Of a stretch of 64,000 nt of DNA, positions 51,049 to 60,600 are shown in pieces; the stretch's first letter is position 1, and each line of letters opens with the position of its first letter. The translations under genes and the position numbers were made by a program. The notes beneath the pieces were generated by a model. That model was not told the origin of the DNA. It saw only the letters and a program-made list of their open reading frames with translations, and searched no databases. This stretch comes from Amycolatopsis coloradensis (lineage in GTDB: Bacteria; Actinomycetota; Actinomycetes; Mycobacteriales; Pseudonocardiaceae): positions 297,057-361,056 of the forward strand of contig NZ_MQUQ01000002.1 in the NCBI RefSeq assembly GCF_001953865.1, in the 5' to 3' direction.

Positions 51049-51605
51049 ACGAAAACCAGACGGTTATGCCCACGTTCTCGGAGGTCAGGTGGATGAACTT
51101 CGAGGAGCTGACCGACAGGCTGGCGGCCGTCGATCCCACGCGGCTGGCGAAGGCGAATCCGATCGACCTGCTGGAGGCCCCCTGGGCGTTGATCGACGAG
51201 GACTTCCGGGGCGGGTTCATCAAGCACTGCCGGGAACTCACCGACGATCGGTTGCGGCACTGCGCGGGGATCGCCGAGACGTTCTTTTCCTGGCTGATGC
51301 CCTACGGCGGTTACAGCAGGCGGTCCGCGACAGCGAACAGGTTCCATCTGTCCACGACACTGATCCTCGCCATCGGCCCCAGGACGGACATCGCTCTCCT
51401 CGACCCGATACGACTCCTCCACGAGTTCCTGCACGACTCGCCGCCGGTCGAAACGGCACGCGAACTCCTGGCGGGTCCGTCGCCAGGACCTGAAGCCCGC
51501 GCGGTCGTCGGACGGCTGAGCCTGCTCAGGCAGCTCAGGCGGATCGACCACCTCTTGCCCCCTTCCGCGGAAAAGGAGCGCTACGAGCAATGGAAAACGC
51601 TGTGA
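51045..51605 (+). CDS. Small cytosolic protein, candidate immunity protein
   Basis: The 186-residue protein has no signal peptide and is rich in Leu, Arg and acidic residues (EELTDRLAAVDPTRLAKANPIDLLEAPWALIDEDFRGGFIKHC). I recognise no family. It starts at ATG 51045 inside the stop of the giant ALF protein (ATGA) and overlaps the next gene. A cytosolic protein embedded between secreted proteins, directly behind a toxin-like C-terminus, is the usual position of an immunity gene. That is inference. Confidence 0.65.
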   Translation: MNENQTVMPTFSEVRWMNFEELTDRLAAVDPTRLAKANPIDLLEAPWALIDEDFRGGFIKHCRELTDDRLRHCAGIAETFFSWLMPYGGYSRRSATANRFHLSTTLILAIGPRTDIALLDPIRLLHEFLHDSPPVETARELLAGPSPGPEARAVVGRLSLLRQLRRIDHLLPPSAEKERYEQWKTL

Positions 51606-53653
51606 GAGCCCGGACCCGGAGATCCGCCGGCGCACGGACGGCCTTCGTCGTCGCGGTCCTCAGCGTGGCCGCCGTCCTGACGGTCCCGGCCGGGATCGCC
51701 GAGGCCGCACCGGTGACGGCGGCGGCGGGACAGGCGGTCACGCCGCCGGTCTCCTCCGAATCGGAGAAGCTGCGTGCGGCCCGGACACTCGGGATCGTGC
51801 CGACCGACGCGATGATGGCCCTCGGCGAACGCGAGTTCGTGATCGCGCTCTGGCGCGCCTCCACCGGCACCGAAGTGCGCGCGTCGGCGGAACTCGCCTT
51901 CGCCGGGACCGTTCTGGCCTGTACCGAGTGGATCAAGAACGGCGTGCTCGCGGCGAACACCAGGGACCAGGAGCAGCGGTTGCGGGACACCGACGCGGCA
52001 CGGATCGCCAGGGAGGCCAAGGAAGCCGCCGCCCTCGTCCTCGGCATCGCGTCTGATGAGGACCTCTTCGTGTTGAGCGATCGCGACTTCATCCACGTGA
52101 TCACCCAGCGGGCCACCGGCCCGAAGGTGAAGGCCGCCGCACTGGTGGCCTTCGGCGCGCCCGCACCGGCTCAGAAGGAGTTCATCGCCAACGGGATCCG
52201 GGTCGCGCACGCGCGGGATCAGCAGGACACCATCGACGCCGACGCGCAGGCGGATGAGGCGAAACGGATCCGGCTGGCCGCCGAAGCCGCGCGAGGCCGG
52301 GCGGTCTCCGTGGTGAAGGTGCCGCCGGCGCCCGCCATCGTGACCCTGCCGGACGACGACGTCCTCCGGGTGATCGCCGACAACGCGCGTCCAGGCAGCC
52401 AGGTGGAGACCGCGGCCGTCAAGGCCTTGCGCAGCCGGGACCGGGCGGACTGGAAGCAGTTCATCGACGTCGGTGTCTACGACGCGAACCGGCGCGACAT
52501 CGACGCCGTCCTCGCACAGAAGGCCCAAGCCGACCGCGCGCTCGTCGAGCAGATCCGGACGGAGGCCGTCCGGGCGGGTATCCAGCCGAGACTCGCCCAT
52601 GCCGCGGCGAAGGCGCTGGCGGGCGGGGTCGAAGACGTCCTCGCCTTCCTCGACCAGGGCCGGTTCGACGCGTCGACGCAGTCGTTCAGCCGGTCCGCGC
52701 TCAACGGGAACATCGCGGGCCAGTACCTGCGGGACACCACCTCCGGCGTGGTGATCAGCCCCGGTGCCGCGGAACCCACGGCGGGTGACGGGATCGACGC
52801 CACCTGGCGGATCGTCCCCGGGCTGGCCGACCCGGAATGCCGGTCGCTCGAATCGGTGACCAAGCCCAACCACTACCTGGCGCGCTACTACGACGGGACC
52901 AAGACCCAGGTCGGCGTGCGGCCGGCGAGCGGGACCGTCGAGTACGACTGGAACGCCACCTGGTGCGTCGACAACATCCTCCCCGGCGCCGGGGTGACCC
53001 TCCACGGTGGCGCGGACTTCCTGACCAGGCAGGCGGACGGCAAGGCCGGGGTGGGGAACGAATTCTACTGGTGGGTCACCGATCCGGAACCCGACTCCAC
53101 CGAGATCACGGTGAACTGGCTCAACAAGTACCTGCCGGACTACGACCCCTACACCGAACTCATGGTCTCGCCCGTCCGGGAAGAACAGGTCGACGCCGGG
53201 GTGCGGTACCGCGATTTCCAGCGCCGGGGAGCGCCGTCGTACTGGGCGTTCCGGTCCTACTGGACCCGGGCGTCCGGCGTGCGCACCCTCACCGTCGGAC
53301 GCGGGACCGCTTGTCCCGCACCGGAGATCCTCGCGGCCTATCTCCGGCTCGGCGGCCACGCCGCGCTGGGCGTCCCGGCCACCGACGACGCCTGCACCGC
53401 GGACAAGCTCGGGCGGTTCGCCCATTTCGCGGGCGGGGCTTCGATCTACTCGATCGACCGGGCGGGCACCCACGTCGTCCGCGGCGCGATCCGGGCGAAG
53501 TGGCAGTCGATCGGTTCGGAGAAGTCGGCTCTCGGTTACCCGACCGGTGACGAGACGGCCATTCCCGGCGGACGGCGGAGCACGTTCGAACACGGCCACA
53601 TCGACTACGACGCGGCCACGCAGGTCGCCACCGTCCATCTCGCGACGAATTGA
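51590..53653 (+). CDS. Secreted ALF-repeat protein with AbfB-like and LGFP-repeat domains
   Basis: This is a 687-residue protein. A signal peptide (about 1-40, ending IAEAA) precedes four ALF repeats (about 60-330: DREFVIALWRASTGTEVRASAELAFAGT and relatives). A beta-trefoil AbfB-like domain follows (about 370-510: CRSLESVTKPNHYLARYYDG). The C-terminal part is built of LGFP-type repeats (about 570-680: GRFAHFAGGASIYSI, IGSEKSALGYPTGDE). AbfB binds arabinose side chains and LGFP repeats anchor to the arabinogalactan envelope, so a cell-surface location is likely. GTG 51602 (GTGA overlap) is an alternative to ATG 51590. Confidence 0.8.
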   Translation: MENAVRARTRRSAGARTAFVVAVLSVAAVLTVPAGIAEAAPVTAAAGQAVTPPVSSESEKLRAARTLGIVPTDAMMALGEREFVIALWRASTGTEVRASAELAFAGTVLACTEWIKNGVLAANTRDQEQRLRDTDAARIAREAKEAAALVLGIASDEDLFVLSDRDFIHVITQRATGPKVKAAALVAFGAPAPAQKEFIANGIRVAHARDQQDTIDADAQADEAKRIRLAAEAARGRAVSVVKVPPAPAIVTLPDDDVLRVIADNARPGSQVETAAVKALRSRDRADWKQFIDVGVYDANRRDIDAVLAQKAQADRALVEQIRTEAVRAGIQPRLAHAAAKALAGGVEDVLAFLDQGRFDASTQSFSRSALNGNIAGQYLRDTTSGVVISPGAAEPTAGDGIDATWRIVPGLADPECRSLESVTKPNHYLARYYDGTKTQVGVRPASGTVEYDWNATWCVDNILPGAGVTLHGGADFLTRQADGKAGVGNEFYWWVTDPEPDSTEITVNWLNKYLPDYDPYTELMVSPVREEQVDAGVRYRDFQRRGAPSYWAFRSYWTRASGVRTLTVGRGTACPAPEILAAYLRLGGHAALGVPATDDACTADKLGRFAHFAGGASIYSIDRAGTHVVRGAIRAKWQSIGSEKSALGYPTGDETAIPGGRRSTFEHGHIDYDAATQVATVHLATN

Positions 53654-53667
53654 CAGGGGAATCCACC

Positions 53668-55179
53668 ATGGACGAAAGAAGAAGACGCACCGTGGTGCCC
53701 GGCCTGATCGGGGCCGCCGTGCTGACACTGCTCACCGGGATCACCCCGGCGATGGCCGAGCCAGCCCCGGCGGCCGTGACGGCCGCGATCACGGCCGATC
53801 CGGTCCGTCCCGCCACTCAGGACGACAAGATCCGCGCCGCGCAGGAGATCGGCGTCGTCGCTTCCCCGGAACTGCTCATCCTGACCGACCGAAACTTCGT
53901 CTTCGCGCTGTGGCAACGCGCGTCCGGGACCGAAGTCCGGGCATCGGCCGAACTCGCCTACGCGGGCTCGGAAGCGGAATGGACACAGTGGATCAAAACC
54001 GGCGTCCGCGAGGCGAACGCCAGGGACCAGGCGCACAAACTGCAAAGCGATGCCGCGGCGAGGGCGGCGCGGGAGAGCAAGGAGCGCGCCGCGCTGGTCA
54101 ACAAGATCGTCGCCACCCCCGACCTGCTCATCCAGAGTGACAAGGACTTCGTCTTCGTCATGTGGGAGCGGGCGTCGGGACCGCTGCTCAAGGAGGCGGC
54201 GCTGGCGGCGTACAACGGTTCGCCCGCCGACCTGAAGGCCTTCATCCTCACCGGGATCTTCACCGCTCGCGAGGCGGACCAGAAAGCGATCGTCGAAGCC
54301 GACGAACACGCCGACGCCGAGGAGAAGGCCAGGCGCACCGCGCGGGACGCCCGGATCCGGGCAGCGGCGGTGGTGCGGCTCGACGCCACCGAAGGCCATC
54401 TGATCGAACCGGACATCAACTTCGTCATGGACCTGTGGGACAAGGCCAAACCGAACAGCGAGGTCCGTGCCGCGGCGGAACGGGCGCTGCGCAGCCCGAA
54501 TCCGGCCGACCTGACCGCCTACATCGGCACCGGGATCCATCAGGCGAACCTCAAGGACTGGCTGGCTTGGCTCAAGAAGAAGGGAGACGCCGACCGGCGT
54601 CTCGCCTTCGAACTCAGGACGAGGGCGGACCAGAGCCGGGTACATCCGGCGCTGGTGACGGCGGCGACCGCGGCGCTCGCGGGGACCGATGACGACGTCG
54701 AACTGTTCCTTCGCCTTGGGCAGTACGAGGACTCCGTGCTGACGCAGTCCCTGCGGTTTTCCGGTGACCGTTATCTGCGCGGATCCGGTGACGCCGTAGT
54801 GGCCGCGGGGGTACCCGGCGGCGACGGCGCCGACGCGACATGGCGGGTCGTGCCCGGCAAGGCCGACGTGAACTGCCATTCGTTCGAAGCGGTCCGGTTC
54901 CCGGAGCACTATCTGCGCCAGTCCGGGCAGCGAGTGGTCATCGCGCCCTCCGACGGGACCGACCAGTTCCGCTCGGACGCGACCTGGTGCACGAAGGCGG
55001 GCACGACCGGGACCACCGCGACACTGGAGTCGTTCAGCCTGCGAGGGAGGTTCCTGCGGCAGTTCCAGAACCAGGTGTGGGCGGCGAACACCAGCGGGCA
55101 GCATCCGCACGACACGGCGACCGGGTACGCCACCGACACCGTGTGGCAGGCGAGTGCTCCTCATCCCGTCGCCGGCTGA
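53668..55179 (+). CDS. Secreted ALF-repeat protein with AbfB-like domain
   Basis: This protein of about 503 residues is a shorter paralogue of the preceding one. It has a signal peptide (ending TPAMA), four ALF repeats (about 45-320: RNFVFALWQRASGTEVRASAELAYAGS, KDFVFVMWERASGPLLKEAALAAYNGS and more) and a C-terminal AbfB-like domain (CHSFEAVRFPEHYLRQSGQ...). It lacks LGFP repeats. ATG 53668 has AGGGGA upstream, and a TTG at 53650 in the previous stop is rejected. It ends the cluster before a hairpin. Confidence 0.8.
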   Translation: MDERRRRTVVPGLIGAAVLTLLTGITPAMAEPAPAAVTAAITADPVRPATQDDKIRAAQEIGVVASPELLILTDRNFVFALWQRASGTEVRASAELAYAGSEAEWTQWIKTGVREANARDQAHKLQSDAAARAARESKERAALVNKIVATPDLLIQSDKDFVFVMWERASGPLLKEAALAAYNGSPADLKAFILTGIFTAREADQKAIVEADEHADAEEKARRTARDARIRAAAVVRLDATEGHLIEPDINFVMDLWDKAKPNSEVRAAAERALRSPNPADLTAYIGTGIHQANLKDWLAWLKKKGDADRRLAFELRTRADQSRVHPALVTAATAALAGTDDDVELFLRLGQYEDSVLTQSLRFSGDRYLRGSGDAVVAAGVPGGDGADATWRVVPGKADVNCHSFEAVRFPEHYLRQSGQRVVIAPSDGTDQFRSDATWCTKAGTTGTTATLESFSLRGRFLRQFQNQVWAANTSGQHPHDTATGYATDTVWQASAPHPVAG

Positions 55180-55203
55180 GGTGACACCGTCCACCGCGTG
55201 CCA

Positions 55204-55248
55204 TGAACGGCCCGTTACTCGCGCAATCCGCAAGTGACGGGCCGTTCA
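55204..55248. terminator. Hairpin between convergent genes, bidirectional terminator
   Basis: Arms 55204-55219 and 55233-55248 (16 bp, one G-T pair; core GAACGGCCCGT) are extended by GCC/GGC. It lies between the last ALF gene (plus) and the PucR gene (minus). There is no T-tract. Confidence 0.7.
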
Positions 55249-55279
55249 CGGCATTCGGGGTCTGGCGGCGCCGGAAGGA

Positions 55280-56560
55280 TCAAGACCCGCTCGGAGTCCA
55301 TTGTGGACTCTTGCGCGGCACCGGAAGCACCTCCGGCAACGCGTAACCCGCTGGAGCCGCCGAAGGAGCGACCCCCGCCCGCAGCGCGAGTTCCATTTCG
55401 AACCGTGCCCCCGGGTCACGCAGGTGCTTGCCGAAGGTCGCCTGCAGCTGCCGCATGCGGTACCGCACGGTCTGCGGGTGGACTTGGAGTCGCTCGGCGA
55501 TGTCGACGACGTTGCCCTGGCTGTCGAGCCAGGCGCGGAGGGTTTCGAGCAGCCGTTCCTGTTGTTTCCCGGTCATCTCGGCGAGCGGGGCGAACAGGCG
55601 GTCGCGCAACTGGCAGGTCAGCGCGGAGTCGGCGTTCACGAGCAGGGTCGCGAGGTGTTCTTCGGCGCGGATCACCCGGCGCGCCTGGATGATCCCTCGT
55701 TCGGAGAGGTGCAGGGCGTCGCGTGCCCAGCGCAGCGAATCGGCGACGGAGTCCAGCGGACGGCACGGGCCGATCGACAGCCGGTAGTCCGGCAGCGCGG
55801 CCTGCAAGGTGGTCAGGCGGGCGCCGGAGATCTCACCGGGGATGAGCAGACGCGGCTCGGCGCAGTCGAGTTCGGCGAGGACGTCGGAATCGACCGTGTT
55901 GTGCCGCCGGGGCCTGACGGTGTCGTTGACCGGATGCAGCACGACGGGGGTCGCGCGTTCGGGCACCGTCCAACCGGTCAGTTGCGCGAGTTCCGCGATC
56001 GCCTTCGCCGGCGCGGGCGGGGTTTCCAGCACCAGGTGCAGTAGTTTCCGGCGCCAGGTGTCCAACGCGCCCGCCGTGCGCGCCTTCGCTTCGAGGTACC
56101 CGTCCAGTGCGACGGACGCGAGTTCGTCCATGAACGCGAGCATGGCGTCGGCGAGTTGCGACATCACCGCGGACGACAGGCCGCTGCGACGGCCGACGCG
56201 CATGATGCGCCGCCACGAGACGCGCGCGCCGACGCGATAGGCGGACTGCAAGGTGTCGAGGCTGCGGCCTTCGCGCATCTCGTTCTGCCCGAGCCGATGG
56301 TGGACCTCGTGGGACTGTTCCTTCGAGACGGTGGGATCCGCGATCTGGGCGACGAACAGCGTGATCGCGTATTCGACGCCCGCGCGGATCGACTTGCCGT
56401 AGGGCCCGTCGAGCGGGCGCGCGTACGCGGGGATGGTCGCCCGGATCTCGTCGACGATCTCGTTGGCGAGACTGCCCAATTCCGGTCTCAGGATGTCGGC
56501 GAGTTTGCGCGGCAGCGCGGCCGGAGACGGAGTGTGTTCGATTCCGCGCTCCAACGACAT
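55280..56560 (-). CDS. PucR family transcriptional regulator
   Basis: This 426-residue protein has an N-terminal helical sensor region (LADILRPELGSLANEIVDEIRATIPAYARPLDGPYGKSIRAGVEYAI), a GGDEF-like middle (LRLSIGPCRPLDSVADSLRWARDALHL) and the C-terminal PucR helix-turn-helix (LLETLRAWLDSQGNVVDIAERLQVHPQTVRYRMRQL). ATG 56560 has AAAGGAG five bases upstream; the longer ORF to 56737 runs through the promoter. A TTGTCAC/GTGACAA inverted repeat lies about 115 bp upstream and may be its own operator. The target genes are unknown. Confidence 0.88.
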   Translation of the reverse strand: MSLERGIEHTPSPAALPRKLADILRPELGSLANEIVDEIRATIPAYARPLDGPYGKSIRAGVEYAITLFVAQIADPTVSKEQSHEVHHRLGQNEMREGRSLDTLQSAYRVGARVSWRRIMRVGRRSGLSSAVMSQLADAMLAFMDELASVALDGYLEAKARTAGALDTWRRKLLHLVLETPPAPAKAIAELAQLTGWTVPERATPVVLHPVNDTVRPRRHNTVDSDVLAELDCAEPRLLIPGEISGARLTTLQAALPDYRLSIGPCRPLDSVADSLRWARDALHLSERGIIQARRVIRAEEHLATLLVNADSALTCQLRDRLFAPLAEMTGKQQERLLETLRAWLDSQGNVVDIAERLQVHPQTVRYRMRQLQATFGKHLRDPGARFEMELALRAGVAPSAAPAGYALPEVLPVPRKSPQWTPSGS

Positions 56561-56676
56561 CGCAGCTCCTTTGCTCCGCCCAGCGTCCGCGCACCGCACA
56601 ATCGTCGTGAGGTGACAACGAACACATCGCGCACTAGCTCGTGAATGTGTCACCTTCCGCAGAAGAAACCGATTTC

Positions 56677-56694
56677 TTGTCACCATCGTGACAA
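56677..56694. promoter_or_regulatory. TTGTCAC...GTGACAA operator upstream of the pucR-type gene
   Basis: TTGTCAC (56677-56683) and GTGACAA (56688-56694) are perfect 7-bp arms around CATC. Another GTGTCACC lies at about 56647. The half-site equals that in the mce promoter region. Confidence 0.55.
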
Positions 56695-56791
56695 AATCAC
56701 CGGTCGTCCCTGAATTTTGATGACAAGTGCCCGGCAAACGCCTCGCGCGATACGTACGAACGGCCGAAGCGAAGCTGTCCGTGACGGAGTG

Positions 56792-57583
56792 TCACTGCTT
56801 CCCGGTGAGCAATTCCCCGAGTGCTTCGAGCACGGGCTCCAGCGCGCGTACCTCGATGCCCGCGCATTCGGTGAGGCCCGCGCCGACGACCTCGAAGCCG
56901 CTCAGCCCGCGAAGCATCGCCACCAGACGCTCGATCGTCAAGCCACCGGGCTCCGGGTAGTTCAGGCCGTCGAACTCCGCCGGATCGAGTACGTCGAGGT
57001 CGAGATGGACGTAGATCTTGTCCGCCCCGGCCAGGCCGGAAGCGGGATCGGCCTCGAGGACGAGCCCGCGGTCGACCACGGCCCGCTCGGCGTCGTCGAA
57101 GGCCCTTGTCCCGGCGAGGACGACGCGTCCGGGTTCGATCGGCGGGTTCGCGGCGAACTCCGGATCGCCCTCGCCGAGCAGCGACCGCAGCACCATGCCG
57201 TGGAACGCCCCCGACGGCGACGTCTCCGCGGTGTTCAGATCCGCGTGCGCGTCGAACCAGGCGACCCCGAGGCCAGGCCCGAAGCGGTAGCGCGCGACGC
57301 CGATCGGGATCAGCTCGACCCCGCAGTCCCCGCCGATGGTGAGCACCGGCCCGCCCGGCGCCTCCAGCGCGGCGAGCTGCGCCGCCCGGTTGCCGCCGGT
57401 GAGGACGGCACGGTTGGCGACACCGTCGACCGCGGGCGAGGTCTCACGGGTCTGGCGAATGTGGTGCACCGGCACGCCCAGGACGTGCCCCGCCAGCTCG
57501 GCGAGCGCGACACAACCTTCGGGCAGCCGCGGCGCGCGCTCGGTCAAGGCGCCTTGGAACTGGGGTACGGCGTTGATCAGCAC
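56792..57583 (-). CDS. Arginase/agmatinase family protein
   Basis: The 263-residue ureohydrolase-fold protein has the metal-binding segments WFDAHADLNT and HLDLDVLDP intact. The first ligand motif is GGDCG, where arginases have GGDH. Several actinobacterial relatives share that Cys, so activity may differ from classical arginase. The substrate is unknown (arginine, agmatine or another guanidino compound). It starts with GTG at 57583, and a perfect 23-bp hairpin separates it from pyc. Confidence 0.82.
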   Translation of the reverse strand: MLINAVPQFQGALTERAPRLPEGCVALAELAGHVLGVPVHHIRQTRETSPAVDGVANRAVLTGGNRAAQLAALEAPGGPVLTIGGDCGVELIPIGVARYRFGPGLGVAWFDAHADLNTAETSPSGAFHGMVLRSLLGEGDPEFAANPPIEPGRVVLAGTRAFDDAERAVVDRGLVLEADPASGLAGADKIYVHLDLDVLDPAEFDGLNYPEPGGLTIERLVAMLRGLSGFEVVGAGLTECAGIEVRALEPVLEALGELLTGKQ

Positions 57584-57607
57584 CCGGTCCAGGCTAGCGG
57601 CCGCCGC

Positions 57608-57666
57608 AAGTACATGAAGGCCCCCTTCCTGTACCTAGGCGCAAGGAAGGGGGCCTTCATGTACTT
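57608..57666 (-). terminator. Perfect 23-bp palindromic hairpin, probable pyc terminator
   Basis: Arms 57608-57630 and 57644-57666 are perfectly complementary over 23 bp and enclose a 13-nt loop containing CCTAGG. It lies 8 bp past the pyc stop on the minus strand and just upstream of the arginase-type gene. Confidence 0.75.
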
Positions 57667-57674
57667 CCGCAGTG

Positions 57675-60600
57675 CTACTCCAGGACCAGCAGCAGGTCTC
57701 CGCCTTCCACCTGCTGGACGGCGTTGATCGCGCGCCGCGACACCTTGCCGCCGGCCGACGCGGTGATCGACGCCTCCATCTTCATCGCCTCGATGGTCGC
57801 GACCGTCGCACCCGCCTCGACCACGTCGCCCTCGGACACCTGGAGCGTGACCACGCCCGCGAACGGCGCGGCGATCTGCTTCGGGTCCGACTTGTCGGCC
57901 TTCTCCGTCGCCGGGATGTCCGACGCGATCGAGGTGTCGCGGACCTGGATCGGGCGCAGCTGGCCGTTGAGGGTGGACATCACCGTGCGCAGGCCGCGCT
58001 CGTCGGCCTCGCCGATGGCCTCCAGCTCGATCAGCAGCCGGACACCCTGTTCCAGGTCGACCGAGTACTCCTCGCCCGGGCGCAGCCCGTAGAAGAAGTC
58101 CTTCGACGGCAGCACCGACGTGTCGCCGTACTGCTCGCGGTGCGCTTCGAAGTCCTTCGTGGGCCCGGGGAACAGCAGCCGGTTCAGCGTCTGGCGCCGG
58201 TTCCCGGCCAGTCCCTTGCGGTCCTCTTCGGACAGTTCCTGCACCGGCTTCGGCTTCGCCCGGCCTTCGAGAGCCTTGGTGCGGAACGGCTCCGGCCAGC
58301 CGCCGGGCGGGTCGCCCAGCTCGCCGCGCAGGAAGCCGATCACCGAGTCGGGGATGTCGAACTTGTTCGGCTCAGCCTCGAAATCCGACGGCGAGACGCC
58401 CGCGCCGACGAGGTGCAGCGCCAGGTCACCGACCACTTTGGACGAAGGGGTGACCTTCACCAGATGCCCGAGGATCTTGTCCGCGGCCGCGTACATCGCC
58501 TCGATGTCCTCGAACCGCTCGCCGAGACCGAGCGAGATCGCCTGCGTGCGCAGGTTCGAAAGCTGCCCGCCCGGGATCTCATGGTGGTACACCCGGCCGG
58601 TCGGCGACGAGAGCCCCGCCTCGAACGGCGCGTAGATCTTGCGCACGCTCTCCCAGTACGGCTCCAGGTCACCGATGGCCTGCAGGTCCAGCCCGGTCGG
58701 CCGGTCCGAGTGGTCGGTGGCGGCGACCAGCGCCGACAGCGACGGCTGCGAGGTCGTGCCCGCCATGGACGCGACGGCACCGTCGACGGCGTCCGCACCG
58801 GCCTGGATCGCGGCCAGGTAGGTGGCCAGCTGGCCCCCCGCCGTGTCATGCGTGTGGATATGCACCGGGAGGTCGAATTCCTTGCGCAGCGCGGAAACCA
58901 GCCGCGCCGCCGCCGGTGCCCGCAGCAGGCCCGCCATGTCCTTGATGGCCAGCACGTGCGCCCCCGCGCCGACGATCTGCTCCGCCAGCTTGAGGTAGTA
59001 GTCCAAGGTGTACAGCTTCTCGGCCGGGTCCGAGAGGTCCGAGGTGTAGCAGAGCGCGACCTCGGCGACCGCGGAACCGGTCTCGCGGACGGCCTCGATC
59101 GCCGGGCGCATCTGCTCGACGTCGTTGAGCGCGTCGAAGACCCGGAAGATGTCGATCCCGGTCGCCGTCGCCTCCTCGACGAAGGCGTGGGTCACCTCGG
59201 TGGGGTACGGCGTGTAGCCCACGGTGTTGCGGCCGCGCAGCAGCATCTGCAAGCAGATGTTCGGCACCGCTTCCCGCAGCTTCGCCAGCCGCTCCCACGG
59301 GTCTTCGGCCAGGAACCTCAACGCGACGTCGTAGGTCGCGCCGCCCCAGCATTCCAGCGAGAGCAGCTGCGGCGTGGTCCGCGCGACGACCGGCGCGACG
59401 GCGAGCAGATCCTTCGTCCGCACGCGGGTGGCGAGCAGCGACTGGTGCGCGTCACGGAAGGTCGTGTCGGTGACGCCGATGGTCGGCGACTCCCGCAGCC
59501 AGCGGGCGAAGCCCTCCGGGCCGAGTTCGGTGAGCTTCTGCTTCGAACCGGGCGCCGGTTCGAGGTCCTTGGGCAGCTTCGGCAGTTTGACCTGCGGGTC
59601 GAGGGTGCGCGGACGCTCGCCGTGCGGCTTGTTGACCGTTCTGTCGGCGAGGTAGGTCAGCAGCCTGGTCCCGCGGTCGGCCGAATGGCGCGCGGTGAGC
59701 AGATGCGGGCGCTCCTCGATGAACGACGTCGTGACGCGGCCTTCGCGGAAGTCCGGATCGTCGAGGACGGCTTGCAGGAACGGGATGTTCGTGGCCACAC
59801 CGCGGATCCGGAACTCGGCGACGGCCCGGCGGGCGCGGCCGACGGCGGTCTTGAAGTCGCGGCCGCGGCAGCTGAGCTTCACCAGCAGCGAGTCGAAGTG
59901 CGCGCTGATCTCGGTGCCGGCGAACGCCGTCCCGCCGTCGAGGCGGATACCGGAACCGCCGGGCGAGCGGTACGCGCTGATCATCCCGGTGTCCGGGCGG
60001 AAACCGTTGGCGGGATCCTCGGTGGTGATGCGGCACTGCAGGGCGGCGCCGCGCAGGTACACCTTGTCCTGCGACAGCCCGAGGTCCTCCAGCGTCTCGC
60101 CGGAGGCGATGCGCAGCTGCGACTGGACGAGGTCGACGTCGGTGACCTCCTCGGTCACCGTGTGCTCGACCTGGATCCGCGGGTTCATCTCGATGAAGAC
60201 GTGGTTGCCGTCCTTGTCGAGCAGGAACTCGACGGTACCGGCGTTGCGATAGCCGATCTGGCGGGCGAACTTCACCGCGTCGGCGCAGATCCGGTCCCGC
60301 AGTTCGGACGGCAGGTTCGGCGCCGGGGCCAGCTCGATGACCTTCTGGTGCCGCCGCTGGACCGAGCAGTCGCGTTCGTAGAGGTGGATCACGTTGCCCT
60401 CGCCGTCGGCGAGGATCTGGACCTCGATGTGGCGCGGCTCGACGACGGCCTTCTCGATGAACACCGTCGGGTCGCCGAACGCCGACTCGGCCTCGCGCGC
60501 GGCGGCCTCGATGGACTCGCGCAGCTGCGCGGGGTCCTGGACGCGGCGCATCCCGCGTCCGCCACCACCGGCGACGGCCTTCACGAAGACCGGGAAGCCG

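Noticed and set aside
51581..53728. 715-codon minus-strand frame opposite the ALF-AbfB-LGFP gene
   Set aside because: Its product is Arg/Asp/Val-rich with no domain, while the plus strand carries a signal peptide and recognisable modules.
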